Source: Gelatoporia subvermispora B (Eukaryota; Basidiomycota; Agaricomycetes; Polyporales; Gelatoporiaceae). Taken from it: 64,000 nucleotides of DNA. The DNA lies in assembly GCA_000320605.2 (NCBI GenBank), contig KB445801.1, positions 57,745 to 121,744 of the forward strand, read 5' to 3'. The notes beneath the pieces were generated by a model that saw only the letters and a list, made by a program, of their open reading frames with translations, did no database searches and was not told the origin of the DNA. Within the stretch, counting starts at the first letter, position 1. Each line of letters starts with the position of its first letter. Made by a program: the position numbers and the translations under genes. Positions 44,852 through 56,828 of this stretch are shown in pieces.

Positions 44852-46487
44852 TCAGGCAAGCAGCGCCGAGACGCCCACAGCCAGAGCGAGAACGGTCGGG
44901 ACGAGCACAGCGCCCCACGCCGCGGCCGCGCCGTTCGACCCTGCTGCGGTGTTCGAGCCCGAGCCGCTGGACCCGGAGCTCGAGCTCGCGCTAGAGGACC
45001 CCGCGGGTGGCTCCGCGGTCGCACTGGCAGGGGAGACGCTGGCGGTGCCGCTCGGGCCGACGATAGTGCCGTCCACGTTGAACGCTTTGATGTAGCTGAT
45101 CTCGAAGTACGCGTTGGCGTACGCGGAGGTGCCGTTGTTGATCACATTGTCGAGGTACTGTACGTGTGGGGTTAGTCAGTCGGGGTTGCAGGGACGGTGA
45201 GGGCGGGACGTACGCAGCTCGAGGCATTGGCGGGGGTGGAGCCAGGGCAGGTGTCTTGGTAGACGGATGCTTCGCCGGCCCTGTAGGTGGGAGTGTAAGA
45301 GGGGAAGTAGTGGGCGCTGATTGTTGCTTACCAGTCGCCGCAGAGCGTGATGTCGAGGACGAGCTGTTGCTCCGTGAAAAAGTTCGTGATGTTGCATGTT
45401 GAGGCAGGGTAACCCGCGGTTGGAGCTCCCCAAGTAGACGGGTCAACGGAGGTGGTCGACGAGTTGATGCTTGACGGCACGCTAGAGCGCTGTTCCAAGA
45501 GGAACAAGAATTAGCAATTTCATATCCGGAAGATAGTCGGGTTTACCTACCGTCCAGAACCAGATGCTGCAGCACATATTGTCATAGATCAGTTCTCGTG
45601 TTGCTGTCTATCAGACGGTTCTAGACGCACTAGATTCCCGACTCGTCGAATTGAGTAGCCCAGACTCCTCCACCCGCAGATGCAAAGCCAGCGCCGAAGC
45701 TGTTTGGCTGCTTCTCCGCCTATCCGAATATATTTAGCACCTTGGATCTTAGTGTGGTGATTGCGGCACGTACAACTGTGCATCCGGCGACAGCGGAGCA
45801 ATTCGTCAACGTCGTTGAACTGATCTGGTCCGAAGGGGGAGACGCTGTGCATCCGTCCTGCGTGTGCAGCGCCATCTGGTTGAACGTCATCTGGTTGACG
45901 CCCTCAATGATGTCAATCTCCCCACCAATAGGCCAGTTGGGGCCTTTGGTCCAGAAGCTAGGCCAGACCTGTCCGACCCGTGAGTGATCCATGGAAGCGA
46001 AATGGGCTGAGTTAGCTTACTGAGCAGCCATAGGGCAAGTGCGCGGCATCTATAATGAAGACGCTGCCGACGGGGAAGTAGTCTTCAGTTGTGATTCGAA
46101 CCTGTCCAAGCGGATGAGGGGAATGCTGTCAAATGCAAGCACGGAAGGCCTACAGAATCACGCTTGTCATTGTACGGAACAAAGCTGGTGTTGTCTACTT
46201 TGATGATAGCATTTCCAGCGCCGTTGACGAACGCAAGTTGATCGGTAGTCGCCAGAGACTGGTTGACCCAAACAACATCACCTACGCAGCGACTCCGTGT
46301 CAATTAACAGCGCATTTTGACCCCCCTCGGCCGATAGCTCACCGTTGGTGAGATTGTCGTAGCTCCCGTAGTAATCCCATCCAGTGAAGAAATTTTGGCC
46401 CGAGTATTCGCGGACGAGATTGTAAGCTCCTCGGACCAGCTGAGACTGGAGCGAGAGAGCAGTGAGTGCGGAAAGAGTGTACTTCAT
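44852..46487 (-). CDS. GH16 endo-beta-glucanase-like protein, secreted and GPI-anchored
   Basis: Nine exons on the minus strand: 46487-46343, 46281-46154, 46101-46021, 45968-45774, 45719-45631, 45566-45551 (16 bp), 45489-45332, 45280-45214 and 45157-44852, encode 394 residues. A signal peptide ([20 protein letters not shown]) is followed by the GH16 fold. The catalytic Glu-x-Asp-x-x-Glu is in [12 protein letters not shown], with [13 protein letters not shown] just before and [15 protein letters not shown] after it. The last 80 residues are Ser/Gly/Ala-rich and end in a hydrophobic stretch ([19 protein letters not shown]), a GPI signal. Family members cleave or remodel beta-1,3(-1,4)-glucans of fungal walls; this one would act at the outer cell surface. 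Both catalytic Glu residues are present. Confidence 0.92.
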
Positions 46488-48409
46488 AATGAACGGAAGG
46501 CGACCAGTATAGGCTTCAGCAGAGGACTGAGGACTGGACAGAGGTGGATAGACGTGCGGGTGCCAGCTGGAAGTTTATATGGCCAGCAAATATTAAGAAG
46601 CCAAATAAGCAAAACCGTTCTTCTCGGAGCCGCACCGCGGTCAAGTCGTCCAGGTCAGGGGCGATCAAACCAGATCGGTAGCTTGCACGCGGGTACGCGC
46701 TAACGTTTTGCCGGTCTATCCGCGAGCCTGAGGCTGCCTCGGGCGATATGTCTTGGTCTAAAATTTTCTAAAGAGCACTGGAGAGATGGGAGGGGACCGA
46801 AAGCAAGCGAAGGAGACGACTCCAAAAAGGCTTTTATAGCGTCAACGGCCACATGATGCCGAGCACCGATGGTCGGCTGGTAACTGCTCAGTTGCGCAGC
46901 CAACTAACACAGGCTGCAGCTGAGTACGTTTCGCTGGCGCCATGGAGCGTCATACGACCCTCGGTGATATGAAATGAGATGCACGTTGACGTTGCGCATG
47001 GGCTAAATGTACAGGGTACAAATACAACGTGGTCGGGAGCCAGAGGAGCGGAAGACCTCGAACTGACGCTCACTTGATTATTGTGCGACTGCGGCACGAG
47101 ACGCCATAAAGCCTCTGAAGAAGCTGCACAATGGTCTCCGTGTCAAATGAGCGAGTCAAAAGACGAATATCGCACTTATGTCTGAAGGAGAACGAGCGTG
47201 TGACCAGGACACCGGTGGTTGATGCGAGTCTTTTGGAGAGAGTGCAATGGTAGAAACCCTACATACCGCGAATGGTCTCTAGCTAATTCCATAGAAGCAC
47301 AACACGGATAGTCCTTCTCAATAGAACACGATGTGGTGAGTGGAATTAGTATGCACACTCATTTCTACAGTGTCATGCGGCAAAAACCGACCTCCCTCGG
47401 GAAGGCGTAATTTTGCTATAGGAGCCAAACCCTCGCGTTCTAGGACAGAAAGTGGGGTAAATGAGCGTAAATCTGGATTTTGTGATCACGTGACCTATTT
47501 TTACTTTTTGTCGACAAAAAACCGAAGTATGACTACCTAAAAACAGATGTTTAGACACATTTTGTAGCATAATGCGGCCTCAAAATAAAAAACCTCAACT
47601 TAACACAGTCTCAGCAAGCGTTTGGAGAGCATATCATTCGGCTCAGGACTGACTGCTCCGTCTGTGAGTGTGGATTTAGCGCCTAATTGCCAATTATGGG
47701 GTATTAGTCATCTTCTCACGACCCCCCATAAAGGGTAGATTTACTTTTGGCCTCGCGAAAATTTTGAAAAGTGCCCAGATCAGAATTTCATTGAGATAGT
47801 CATGTAGATATGATGTATTCTGTACGAGATCCACGATTTAGTGAGTATCGGACAACATCCGCGGGTGCAGATACAAATGCGCGAGACGGGGTGCCAAGAG
47901 GTCGGTTTTGAGCGCCGGACACTGTAAGGTTGGTAAGGTGCAGTTTGAAGAACGGTCCAGACTGTGATTCACCACGTGCTATAGTAGGACATGTTCAGAA
48001 TCATGCGCTTCATATTACTTGTCTCGACAATATCTAGCACCCCATTGTTCGCATCCATCTTGCAGCAACTGAACGACAGATAGTAGATTTACAACTTGGC
48101 ACCCCGAAACCACATGGAGGTCGCTGTGAGAAAGTGGAAGCGCTGGTCGTCGGTCGTGAGGGCGTGTTGCCTGCTTCGTCTCATCGTATGAGCCCATACC
48201 AGACCGTTGCAATCCTCGACCCCGGCCTCGTCTAGTCAGCAGAAATGGACGCATGAAGGCTCCATTCATCCACCTCGCTACCCACAACGGCGGTTCTACC
48301 CAATCTCTCGGTGCGACCCATTCCCGCGGGTCCGTTTGGCACTGTCTGTCACTCCCACCGCTCACCACCAACCGACAAAGCACCAAGCCGCCTTCTATGG
48401 GTTCCCACC
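46488..48409. other. 1.9-kb gap, nothing coding recognised
   Basis: Contains the GH16 promoter (TATA-like box listed separately). The middle (47370-47620) is AT-rich with short A runs. No RNA gene or repeat that I can support. Confidence 0.45.
46574..46580 (-). promoter_or_regulatory. TATA-like box of the GH16 gene
   Basis: ATATAAA on the minus strand, 87-93 bp upstream of the ATG at 46487. Confidence 0.4.
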
Positions 48410-50607
48410 ATGTCTTTTCCTTCCGCGCACCACACCATGCCCCCCTCAGCAGCCCAGGATGAACTCACGGAGACCGCAGTGGACGCACTCAAGTCGTTGT
48501 CTGACACAAGAAAGGCTAGCCTGTTGCTCGAGACGGCGCAGGCGCTGATCGATGCGGGAAGGTGAGTCGAGCCAAGCCTGGGACCTTATCTGGTTTGACC
48601 ATCAGCTGGACGCAAGATATGGCGAGGAGGTCGAGAGATATCTCGATGTGTACTTGCGGACTTCCTGTCTATCAAAGGCAGACCGAGCGCAGGCCCTCAT
48701 TTTGCGTGCAAATGCACGAAGAATTTCGGCGGAGAAGCTGCTAGGCAGGGCTCAGCTAGGTGCGAATTACTTCCGCTATCATGTGGGGCAAGACTCAGGT
48801 GCCTCTAGATCTGCAGGCAGTGGCTCAGCTGGATCCTTCGAACTATGAGCTGCAAATGAGTTTGCGGAGGGGACAGACGGTGAGCATTTGTGGAGCAGTT
48901 CGCTGTCTGACTGTAGTCGTCGACCATGTTGATTGACATGACTATATGCGCCTCTGCCCCATGTTAGATTCATCTCCGACACGAACCGGCGTCCCTACGA
49001 GTTCCTCCAGAAATATGGGAGCATATCGCCCGCTTCATTCCACGATTCCACCTCCGCACATGGTTCTTCGTTTCCTCCTTCTATCGCAACATTGCTCTCC
49101 GTATCATCTTCCGAACACTCGACTTGTACTTTGGCGACGATCAGGATACTGTACACCGTGGGCTCGACATCCTCGACCGCGTCAAGGCGGACGCTGTCTT
49201 CGCGAGCCGTATCAAGACCCTGCGTGTGCACTGGTCGTACGAGGAGGGCGACATGCTCGACCTCATGGCGCGTGAGTCTATCCGACTATCATGAGATTGT
49301 CACAGGACAAATTGTTCGCCACAGGGCTGTTCCGGACCGCATTGCCGGCATTCACCGCCATCCAAGACTTCGAATGGATTGGCTACCCAGAGATGCGTGC
49401 GGAGATGGTTCAGGCCGTCTTGGCCAGCCACCCCCACCTCCGGAGTCTGGGACTAATTGGATGGCACTTCGACGCGGTCGGCGTAGTATGTATCCCTTCC
49501 ACCCCCTACCTTCACTGTTCTGACAGCGCATATAGTCTGCCTTCCGGAATTTACAACAGTTCGTCCTACGCGCCGAAGACGATGATGGATTTGCGGACAT
49601 GGGCGAGGTGCGGACGGTGCTGGATCAGAACGAGGGCACGCTGCGGCACCTGACGCTCGGCGCGTACCTCAAGCGGCAGCACTCTTGGGACAGCGCGTTC
49701 GGCTCGGCAACGATTCGCAACCTCACACATCTTGACCTCGTCGACACGCGCATCTCGCACCTCGTCCTCGCGCGCATCGCACACGCGCAGTCGCTCCGCA
49801 GCCTCACGCTGCACGGGACGTTCGAGGAGCCCACCGCGGCGCGCGTCGTGTTCGCGAGCGACCACGTCATCGGCGGCGCGCACACGTTCCTGCCGCACCT
49901 CGAGGCGTTCCGGTTCGTCCTCGTCGGACATGACGACGACTTCGGCCTCTTCCAGGCTGTCACGCAATTCCTCCGCCAGCGCCCACGCCTCCGCCGGCTC
50001 GATCTCGGCAGCTGCCCATGGGAGCTCGTGCAGGGCGTCCTGCCGGACCTGAAGAGCCTCCGCGTCCTGCGCGTGCGCATCGCGAACCTGAACGAAAGTG
50101 CAATTGAGTCGCTCCTCCGGCTCATTCCCCAACCGATGGTGGCAATACACCTCGCGGTTGTGGTCTCCGACAAGCCACTTGTAAGCGCTTCCCATATGCG
50201 TTCATGCAGGAAGGAATTGTCATATTTGGTTCGTACAGAACGAATACACGCCGCTATTTCGCCGATTTACCGCACTCGCGATGCTCCACCTGCACGCGCA
50301 TGCTCGGCGGCGACCACAAGCGAACATGCTGAAGGAGAAGGACTTCAGGCTGCAGACGGAGGAATGGGCGATCGCGGCGCGAAGTCTCGCCGTCACGCTG
50401 CCCTCGCTCGACTTCGTCGGCTGGCACGGCGAGCACTATGTCGTCGTGCGCACGGGCGCCCTGCACGAGCGCGTCGAGCTGAAGGAGCTCCCGGTGCGCC
50501 GCCGGCTGGACTGCGGGAACGGCGTGGACCTTGGCAGCGAGGACGCGGCGTGGATGGAGCGAAAGGACGTCCCGATGGACTATGAGATGCCCGGGCTGGA
50601 GTCGTGA
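48410..50607 (+). CDS. TPR-like/F-box/leucine-rich protein (SCF adaptor, Pof3/Dia2-like layout)
   Basis: Seven exons: 48410-48561, 48617-48759, 48809-48879, 48968-49271, 49325-49485, 49536-50180 and 50239-50607, encode 614 residues. The N-terminal 120 residues are helical and resemble TPR units (ADRAQALILRANARRISAEK, then AVAQLDPSNYELQMSL). An F-box follows (LRVPPEIWEHIARFIPRFHL to NIALRIIFRTL). The remainder has leucine-rich-type repeats (TIRNLTHLDLVDTRISHLVL, HAQSLRSLTLHGTF, RPRLRRLDLGSCPW, VLPDLKSLRVLRVRIANLNE). TPR plus F-box plus LRR is the order found in yeast Dia2 and fission yeast Pof3, which act in replication-linked ubiquitylation. The match is by layout only, so function is inferred weakly. 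Confidence 0.8.
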
Positions 50608-51132
50608 CGCGCATTGGCAGCGTAAAATTGAGCTCGGCCGTGGCGGTCTTGAGCGCGTATCGAGCCTTGCGCAGAGCGAGAAAATGTATTCTGCCTGCTA
50701 TTACGAAGACCGGATTCCCTTGAACACCCTTCCGGTGACGGTCATCGACCTTCCCGGGATCGTTGGTGAGTACGGTGCTGTGTTCACATAATCTTCTCGT
50801 CGGGAAAGGCTGCATCTGCTGTTATTTGGGACGGAGATAGGATGTGGCCACAGCGCCGTTGACCAATAAGAGGGTAGGCATTTGATGTTGAACTTCTCCC
50901 GTTGGGCTCTATGCCTGGAAGCCTTCCATTCGCATGACTGTCGCATTCACTATGGACTTCTTGGCAAACTTGTACCTCGTGTGGACGCCCTCAAGACAGG
51001 CTCAACATGTCGTAATGTGTGCTCACACATTCCTTGATAACTTCCGTCTATCACAGGCATAGTCACCAAAGACAATATCATCATAAATTCACGGCGTACG
51101 GCGGAAGGTGTAGTTCGTGACACTGAAATGAA
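50608..51132. other. Convergent spacer
   Basis: Between the 3' ends of the F-box/LRR gene and HAD-CK1 copy A; nothing recognised. Confidence 0.5.
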
Positions 51133-54100
51133 TTATGTCCATGGCATTACAACATGCTTGAAACTATCGAACGCCAATTCTGGGTCCCATAGGTATTCGT
51201 CCGGTAGTAGTGTGCCCCTCCTCAGAAATCTAGGGTCAATCCAGTCGAATAATCCGTCGTTAGTCCACTTCTCTTGCTGCATTCTTCGTAGGAAGAGACC
51301 TCGTATCAGATCGTAGTCCGGCTTATCTTCGAACGAGAGGCTGCGGCTGTGGTTGAACAGTGCGGTGAGTTCTGGAGGCGACTGCGCGAGCAGCTTGCGC
51401 ATCGCGTCTCCAGCCTTCATCTCCCCGATGCGTCGAAGCTTCGCATCCTCATTAGGAGCGTAAATTCCTTGCCAGGGTAGTTTGCCGTGTAGCAGAAAGA
51501 GAAGAGTTGTGCCAAATGCTTCAATGTCATCTCGGCGGCCGAATTCTGTTTACTACGAATCAGAGAATTGTGACGCTCAAGATGATGCTATGCACTGACC
51601 GTGTCCAAAGTGCGAGTTGTAACTGGAGTACCGTGCCGTACCAATGTGTCTGCGGCCACTTCTGAAAGGGATGTGCCGGCCCGTCATTGGATTCATGCAG
51701 AGCTTAGCTACCCCGAAGTCAATGATAAATAGGACATTTCGATGCGCGTTCATCCCCATGGCGAAGTTGGTAGGTTTGATATCACGAATCACAATCCCAC
51801 GGGAGTGAGCGAACTCGATGCGAGAAATCTTGCGAAGAATGAGCCATTCTGTTATTGGGCGGCGATAATGATCAAGACTCACCATCTGAAGAGCGAGCAT
51901 ACATATTGTCTTCATTGAGAATGTGCCTCTGCAGAAACGACGGAGCTGATCAAGATTTGGCCCCAATCTATCCATAATCATCACGCCGGCACCTCCTTCC
52001 TCACCATACCAGCGCGGCTCGAGAATCCCAAGGTGACCTTGTAGAACTCGATAGATCTTCGCTTCGTACGGAAGCGCACATGGAAGGTGTAGCTCTTCAT
52101 CGGGCATGTCAACCTTGATCGCGACCTCGTCCTTCGTGAAGAGGTGGAAAGCATTGTAGACTGTGCCTTCAGCGGGGAAATGAGGAGAAGTCAGGCAGGG
52201 ACCGTGTGATTGGGAAGTAAGATTTTCCTACCGAAGCTTCCCTCGCCCAATATCTCATTGCACTGCCATAGTCCTCGAATCCTGAATGGAGGGAAGCGAT
52301 ACAAGTCCAGCTTATAGAATTGGTCGTCCTCTAATAGAGATTCTAGAAGAGGGAAAATATTCTTGAGGTTGTCGGCCGAATATGTGGGAGGCGCCGTGTC
52401 CAGGCGTATGGAGGATGTAAGGCTCTCGGCACGGGCGATGAGGGCACTCTGAAATCCTGCGGCGCGTGCAGGCTCAATTGCGCGGAACGTAGACGCAGCT
52501 ATGAGCAGTATCTCTGAGGCGCGGATATTTGGATATATTGTCCTTGCACGGGAGAGGATGATGTCGCACTTCTCTGAGATCTGTAGGTATAGATCATTTG
52601 GAGGAGCCATGGCACTCTTGAGTACGCCCACACCCAGAGGAAGGTCAAGATAACTCGAGAACAATGTGTCGGGAAGAGGCAAAGCAAAGATCTCGACTGC
52701 TTTCGAACGCAAGAGATCGAGCCCAGATCGAGCGTCTTCGTAGAGAATTGGGCGGCGCAGCGCTGCTAGAGCACGATCTATAGTGCAGTCATCGATCAAA
52801 CAACCGAGACGCGTGGCGACATCACGCAACGCAAGTCGCATAGTATCGACAGGACGAGCCCTTGGGTCATCTCGAGTTCTCGAGGATTCACAGCCGATGT
52901 ACATGGCTAGTGCTTCGTGACGGGGAAGTGTCGCCCCTGATTGTGGAGTCAAGGACATTACAGCCTGGATGATAGCCGTGTCTCGATCCTTGTCAGATAT
53001 TAATGACATTAGCATTAGCACGGTAATGCGCGAGCCTTATGTCCACTCACAATCAACGTCCCAATCAGATCGAAGATAATCACACGGAATACGCCTGCTC
53101 CTATCCTAGGGCAACGCCCGGGATCCTCTACTTCATCGAAATCTGGGCTGGGATCATCCCATCGGACTATCGTTTCCTGGAATTCAGGAAGGGGTTGGCC
53201 ATCATACGGTACATCTTCGGCTTCCAAGATGTCGGTTGCAACGCACACATCTGCCTGTAAATCAGTGTTGTATCTCGGGTGCATCGCACCATACGCGCGT
53301 TTCGGGATTGAGATATCAAAACGTCGGCTGATGATAGACTCGAAGATAGTGAGCGTTGATTTTGGGATGAAAAGAAACATCTTATGAGCCAATACTCACG
53401 TGTCGCAAGTTTATTACCCAATCCGACGTCAGGTTTACGCCTTGCCATGTATGATCGCTTTCAAGTCTTTGGAACACATAAGTGAGTGCACAAAGAACAC
53501 AGTAGATTGTGCTTACTGCTGAATCAATCGCATTTCGGGAAGTATTGTAGGCGGTTCTCGAATAGCGACCTGGTCAAGGGGCCTCATATGCTCGAATAGA
53601 CTCTGCGCGTCTTTGAGCCTCCTCGCTCGATGACCCCTTGGCGGAGCACTCCAGGTTTCCCAATCATCCTGGACTAGATCAGGGCCGCCAGAATCACGAC
53701 TCAGTAGACCATCAAGCCTCGCTCTGAGTTGGCACAGATCCTGATGAACGGCATGACAGAAGATAATAAAACTATTATAGTCAAGTTGATAGTGAAGAGG
53801 GAATGGCACAGCGTCATCCAGCATTCTGGAATCATTCAGAAAAGGTGCAGTGTGAACATAGAGGCGCCGTCCGCCAGAGTCTAAAGGGGGATAGACAGAG
53901 ATGACCCTCATTTCTGTTGTTGCTGCAGGAGAGATGGCGCAATAGAACCCATGATAGATACCCTCCGGCTTGCGCGGCGAAATGACGAAGAGTCTGCCCA
54001 AGGCCTTGTACGTAGAGCCATTATCAGGCATGCCGTAGTCCGCTGATAGTACACGAAGTGCCAAGAACGGGCGCACCGTCAGCTTTTCAGCTGTGCAGTG

Positions 54101-54166
54101 ACCGAGTCTTGACACCCACTCCCCACAGTCAGGTCGAAGCCTTGCTAGCACAAAGTTGGGCGGCAT
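51133..54166 (-). CDS. HAD-like / CK1-like kinase fusion protein, intact copy A
   Basis: Seven exons on the minus strand: 54166-53517, 53466-53400, 53338-53051, 52988-52232, 52166-51883, 51828-51600 and 51545-51133, join in phase to 895 residues. Residues 1-240 are an unrecognised domain (starts MPPNFVLARLRPD). Residues about 325-540 resemble a haloacid-dehalogenase fold: motif I VIIFDLIGTLI with the nucleophile Asp, then YEDARSGLDLLRSKAVEIFA and EILLIAASTFRAIEPARAAG. Here the acidic pair of HAD motif IV seems replaced. Residues about 575-895 are a CK1-type kinase: GEGSFGTVYNAF, DEVAIKVD, GIVIRDIKPTNFAMGMN, IDFGVAKL, HIGTARYSS and GRRDDIEAFGTTLLFLLHG. The HRD His is Ile. This fusion is unusual; two damaged copies follow downstream. 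Substrates are unknown. Confidence 0.85.
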
Positions 54167-55484
54167 GTGGTAGAAGTGGACGGGGTGGAAGTTGATGCGG
54201 ACGCTGATAAGACTGCGATGTCTAGTCAGTTACTGGTTGTACGTGTTCAGTGTTGAGTGCTTCAACAACCTAAAACTCGCATCCGCAATGCTCCAGTGAC
54301 TGATGACTGCGGAACGACAGACATGCGCTGTGGCCTTGCCGCGTGGACGTGTTCTCGCTTGCAGCCGTAGGAATGCCGGTTGAGTCAGGTTCTCGATATG
54401 CTTCCAAATGCTAGGACTCCGGCGTCGTACATGAATGATCGATTATTGCCCCATGGGAAAGAAGGACTGCTTCAGCACAGCCGGGCGTGATGGATGTTCT
54501 AGTCAACGCTAACATGCCAAATCGGATCGCCATCGCCATCAAGCGCCATACCCGGACTTGAGCTTGAGCGCTTGAGCGATTGCAACAACACGGATGACGG
54601 ACCCCAAACCTGTCTCATCTTCGATGGCCCGCTCTATTTCATTCACACATAGAAACTCACACGTCCACTCGAGAGAACGCCTTCCATTCAGCCATCAGCC
54701 TTATCGTATCAGGGTATCCGGAAAACGGTGGGACGGTCGACTTGGCGTGGAAGACTCCGAGCGGAACTCCACGTCCAACTGCAAATCGCGTACGAGTCGA
54801 AGCAGTCGCGCATACCACAAGCAAACCTAAGTATACTGTACCGCATAACCAGGGCCATATCTCGACGTCCGAAATTAGCCGTAAGGAGTTTTGTGGTTCT
54901 GGGCAAACAGCTTGATTTCGAATGCGAAAGAGGAAAACAAAAGGTAGATCTGCACATTGCATCATTCTTTATGACAATCTCTCAACGCGGTCTGCACAGG
55001 CATAGAGGCGGTTGCACGGCATACTAGATTACAGTTTTGCCGAGCAGCTGGGATGTCGAGTCATCAAGTTACATCAGGTGCCGACATCACAGACGTTGGG
55101 CCGGCATTTCCAAGTATACCACCCTCTGATGAAGTGCACCTTTCACGCAGTCGCGCCCGGCATCCACAAACTTGTCAGGCATGCATCCGTAACTTGTCCC
55201 GATGTCCACGATCTCCGGATGCCAGACGATGGACTATTCGCTGGTGATACCAGATACAAGTTCCGTCGCCTAGCGCTCTGTTATGTGGCTTTTCGAAGAC
55301 GCAAGACCTCATCCCGAGTCATGGTGCACGGCACTTCGGATTCTCGCCTATTAGTAAACCATCTCTGTCATGTTCACTGTGTCCCGCATGAAATATTGTT
55401 GAGGGTCGCTCCCATAAGAACACCCTTGACAGGATTAGTACCTGCCATCGTCTCGAACTTGTCGTGTCCAGTACCTTCTTCGCC
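54167..55484. other. Upstream flank of HAD-CK1 copy A and 5' flank of the Pro/Tyr-rich gene
   Basis: About 54500-54790 resembles the flank of copy C (about 63420-63660), including shared short blocks such as ATCAAGCGCCA and ACTTGGCGTGG in the same order. The flank was therefore duplicated with the gene. Nothing coding is supported. Confidence 0.45.
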
Positions 55485-56828
55485 ATGGCAGACCCTAGAG
55501 GCTCAGGTTCTTCCGTTTATCGTCAGGCGTCAGAGGGTGGCGCCGATACTAATCATACTGCTCATCCGACGGATGAACCTCTTGTCTACTATCAGACTGC
55601 TCCCTCGCAATATATGGCAACTAGTCCCGCTCCACAGAGTATTCACTCTTCGTACCCCTCAGTCGGCGCACAGAACCAGCAGTATCCGTATGTCCCGGGC
55701 TATCCACCGGCTTTTGGGACTGCTCCGGGCTATCCACCAGCTTTCGGGACTGCTCCGATGTACCATTCCAGCACTCAACCCCAGAACCCTGCTTACAGTA
55801 CGAGTGCACCGCAGATGTCGGACTATGCACACTTCAGATCTCTTCCACCGGGCCCAGGCGTGGCCGGCTTCTCGCAGACTACAGGCAACACGTACAGCGC
55901 GGTTGCTTCGCAGAACGCGGGTCCTTCTCCATGGAGCTCTGCCCAATCGCTGCCAATCGCTCCCTATCACGCAAATCCTCAGCAAACCGCGAACAGAGGC
56001 TGGTACGCAGCCGTTCCACAGAACACGAACTTTGGACATCGCGCTATTGCGCAGTATCCCACGGGTCCCCCGTACATGACAGTCCCACAGGCGCAATATC
56101 CCCCTGGAGCTCCGTACATGTCAATCCCGCAGGCGCAGAATACCGGAAGCTATGGTACTGTCCCTCTCAACGTGAACCCTGCCGGACGTTCTGCCCCTCC
56201 ACCTCAGCATCCTCCCGTTGGCACCTTTGTTTTGTACTCGCCTCGACGTTTGACTTTTTCTGAAACATCTGGAAGGAGCGGAGGCGCAGTTCGATACAAA
56301 CGACCGTGTCTCATTCATGACATCGTAGAAGATTCCTCTCAGGTCCGTTCTCTCTGGATAGTTCCTCTAACTGGGACACATAACGGGAAGCGAAAAATCG
56401 GTGTAGGTGCTATCTTGCGCATGTGTAATGCGACGCGCTGATATAGCCCATAGATGAACGCGCAGTGGTGGCAGCCGGTCAAGTGGCACACAGACATGAT
56501 CGATGCACCTATGGTCCCAGAGGATAAGTGCTCTGTGCCGACATTGTCTGGGTCGCACCGTTATATCAACCGTCCACCAATCTCCCTGACCTACAGACCA
56601 CCTCCCCCGGGCTTCACTAAGACACAAATGGGAGACAAGATCCCTAAGCTCAAACCTGATTACATCTGGGTCGGTGACATCGGAGAGGCGATCCGTCTGA
56701 CAGACACGACGACTACGGGTATAATCATGCAATCCATTCTGAGCCCATATTACGAAATCCGGTCGCAGACCATATCCGAGCTTCATTCGGAAATGATGTA
56801 TTGTGAGACGATTCTGTTCTGTCTATAA
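55485..56828 (+). CDS. Pro/Tyr/Gln-rich low-complexity protein, unknown function
   Basis: The first exon runs from ATG 55485 (MADPRGSGSSVYRQASEGGA) to about 56400. It is dominated by Pro, Tyr, Gln and Ser, including tandem units PGYPPAFGTA and near repeats PYMTVPQAQ/PYMSIPQAQ. It then has a more ordered, basic end (RLTFSETSGRSGGAVRYKRP, IHDIVEDSSQVRSLWIVPLT). A second frame, 56454-56828 (WWQPVKWHTDMIDAPMVPED to LKPDYIWVGDIGEA), is probably the next exon. The junction between them (donor near 56401, acceptor near 56453) does not keep a perfect frame in my reading. Low-complexity Y/Q/P tracts suggest a phase-separating or RNA-associated scaffold; no domain is recognised. Confidence 0.5.
55695..55754 (+). 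repeat. Two tandem 30-bp coding units
   Basis: Positions 55695-55724 and 55725-55754 are near-identical and encode PGYPPAFGTA twice. Confidence 0.85.

Noticed and set aside
49566..50195. Long minus-strand frames over the F-box/LRR gene
   Set aside because: They are antisense to a coding exon with strong codon periodicity and clear leucine repeats on the plus strand.
53467..53516. N-terminal domain of HAD-CK1 copy A as a separate gene
   Set aside because: A GT..AG intron of 50 bp joins it in phase to the next exon, and the same layout is seen in copy C.
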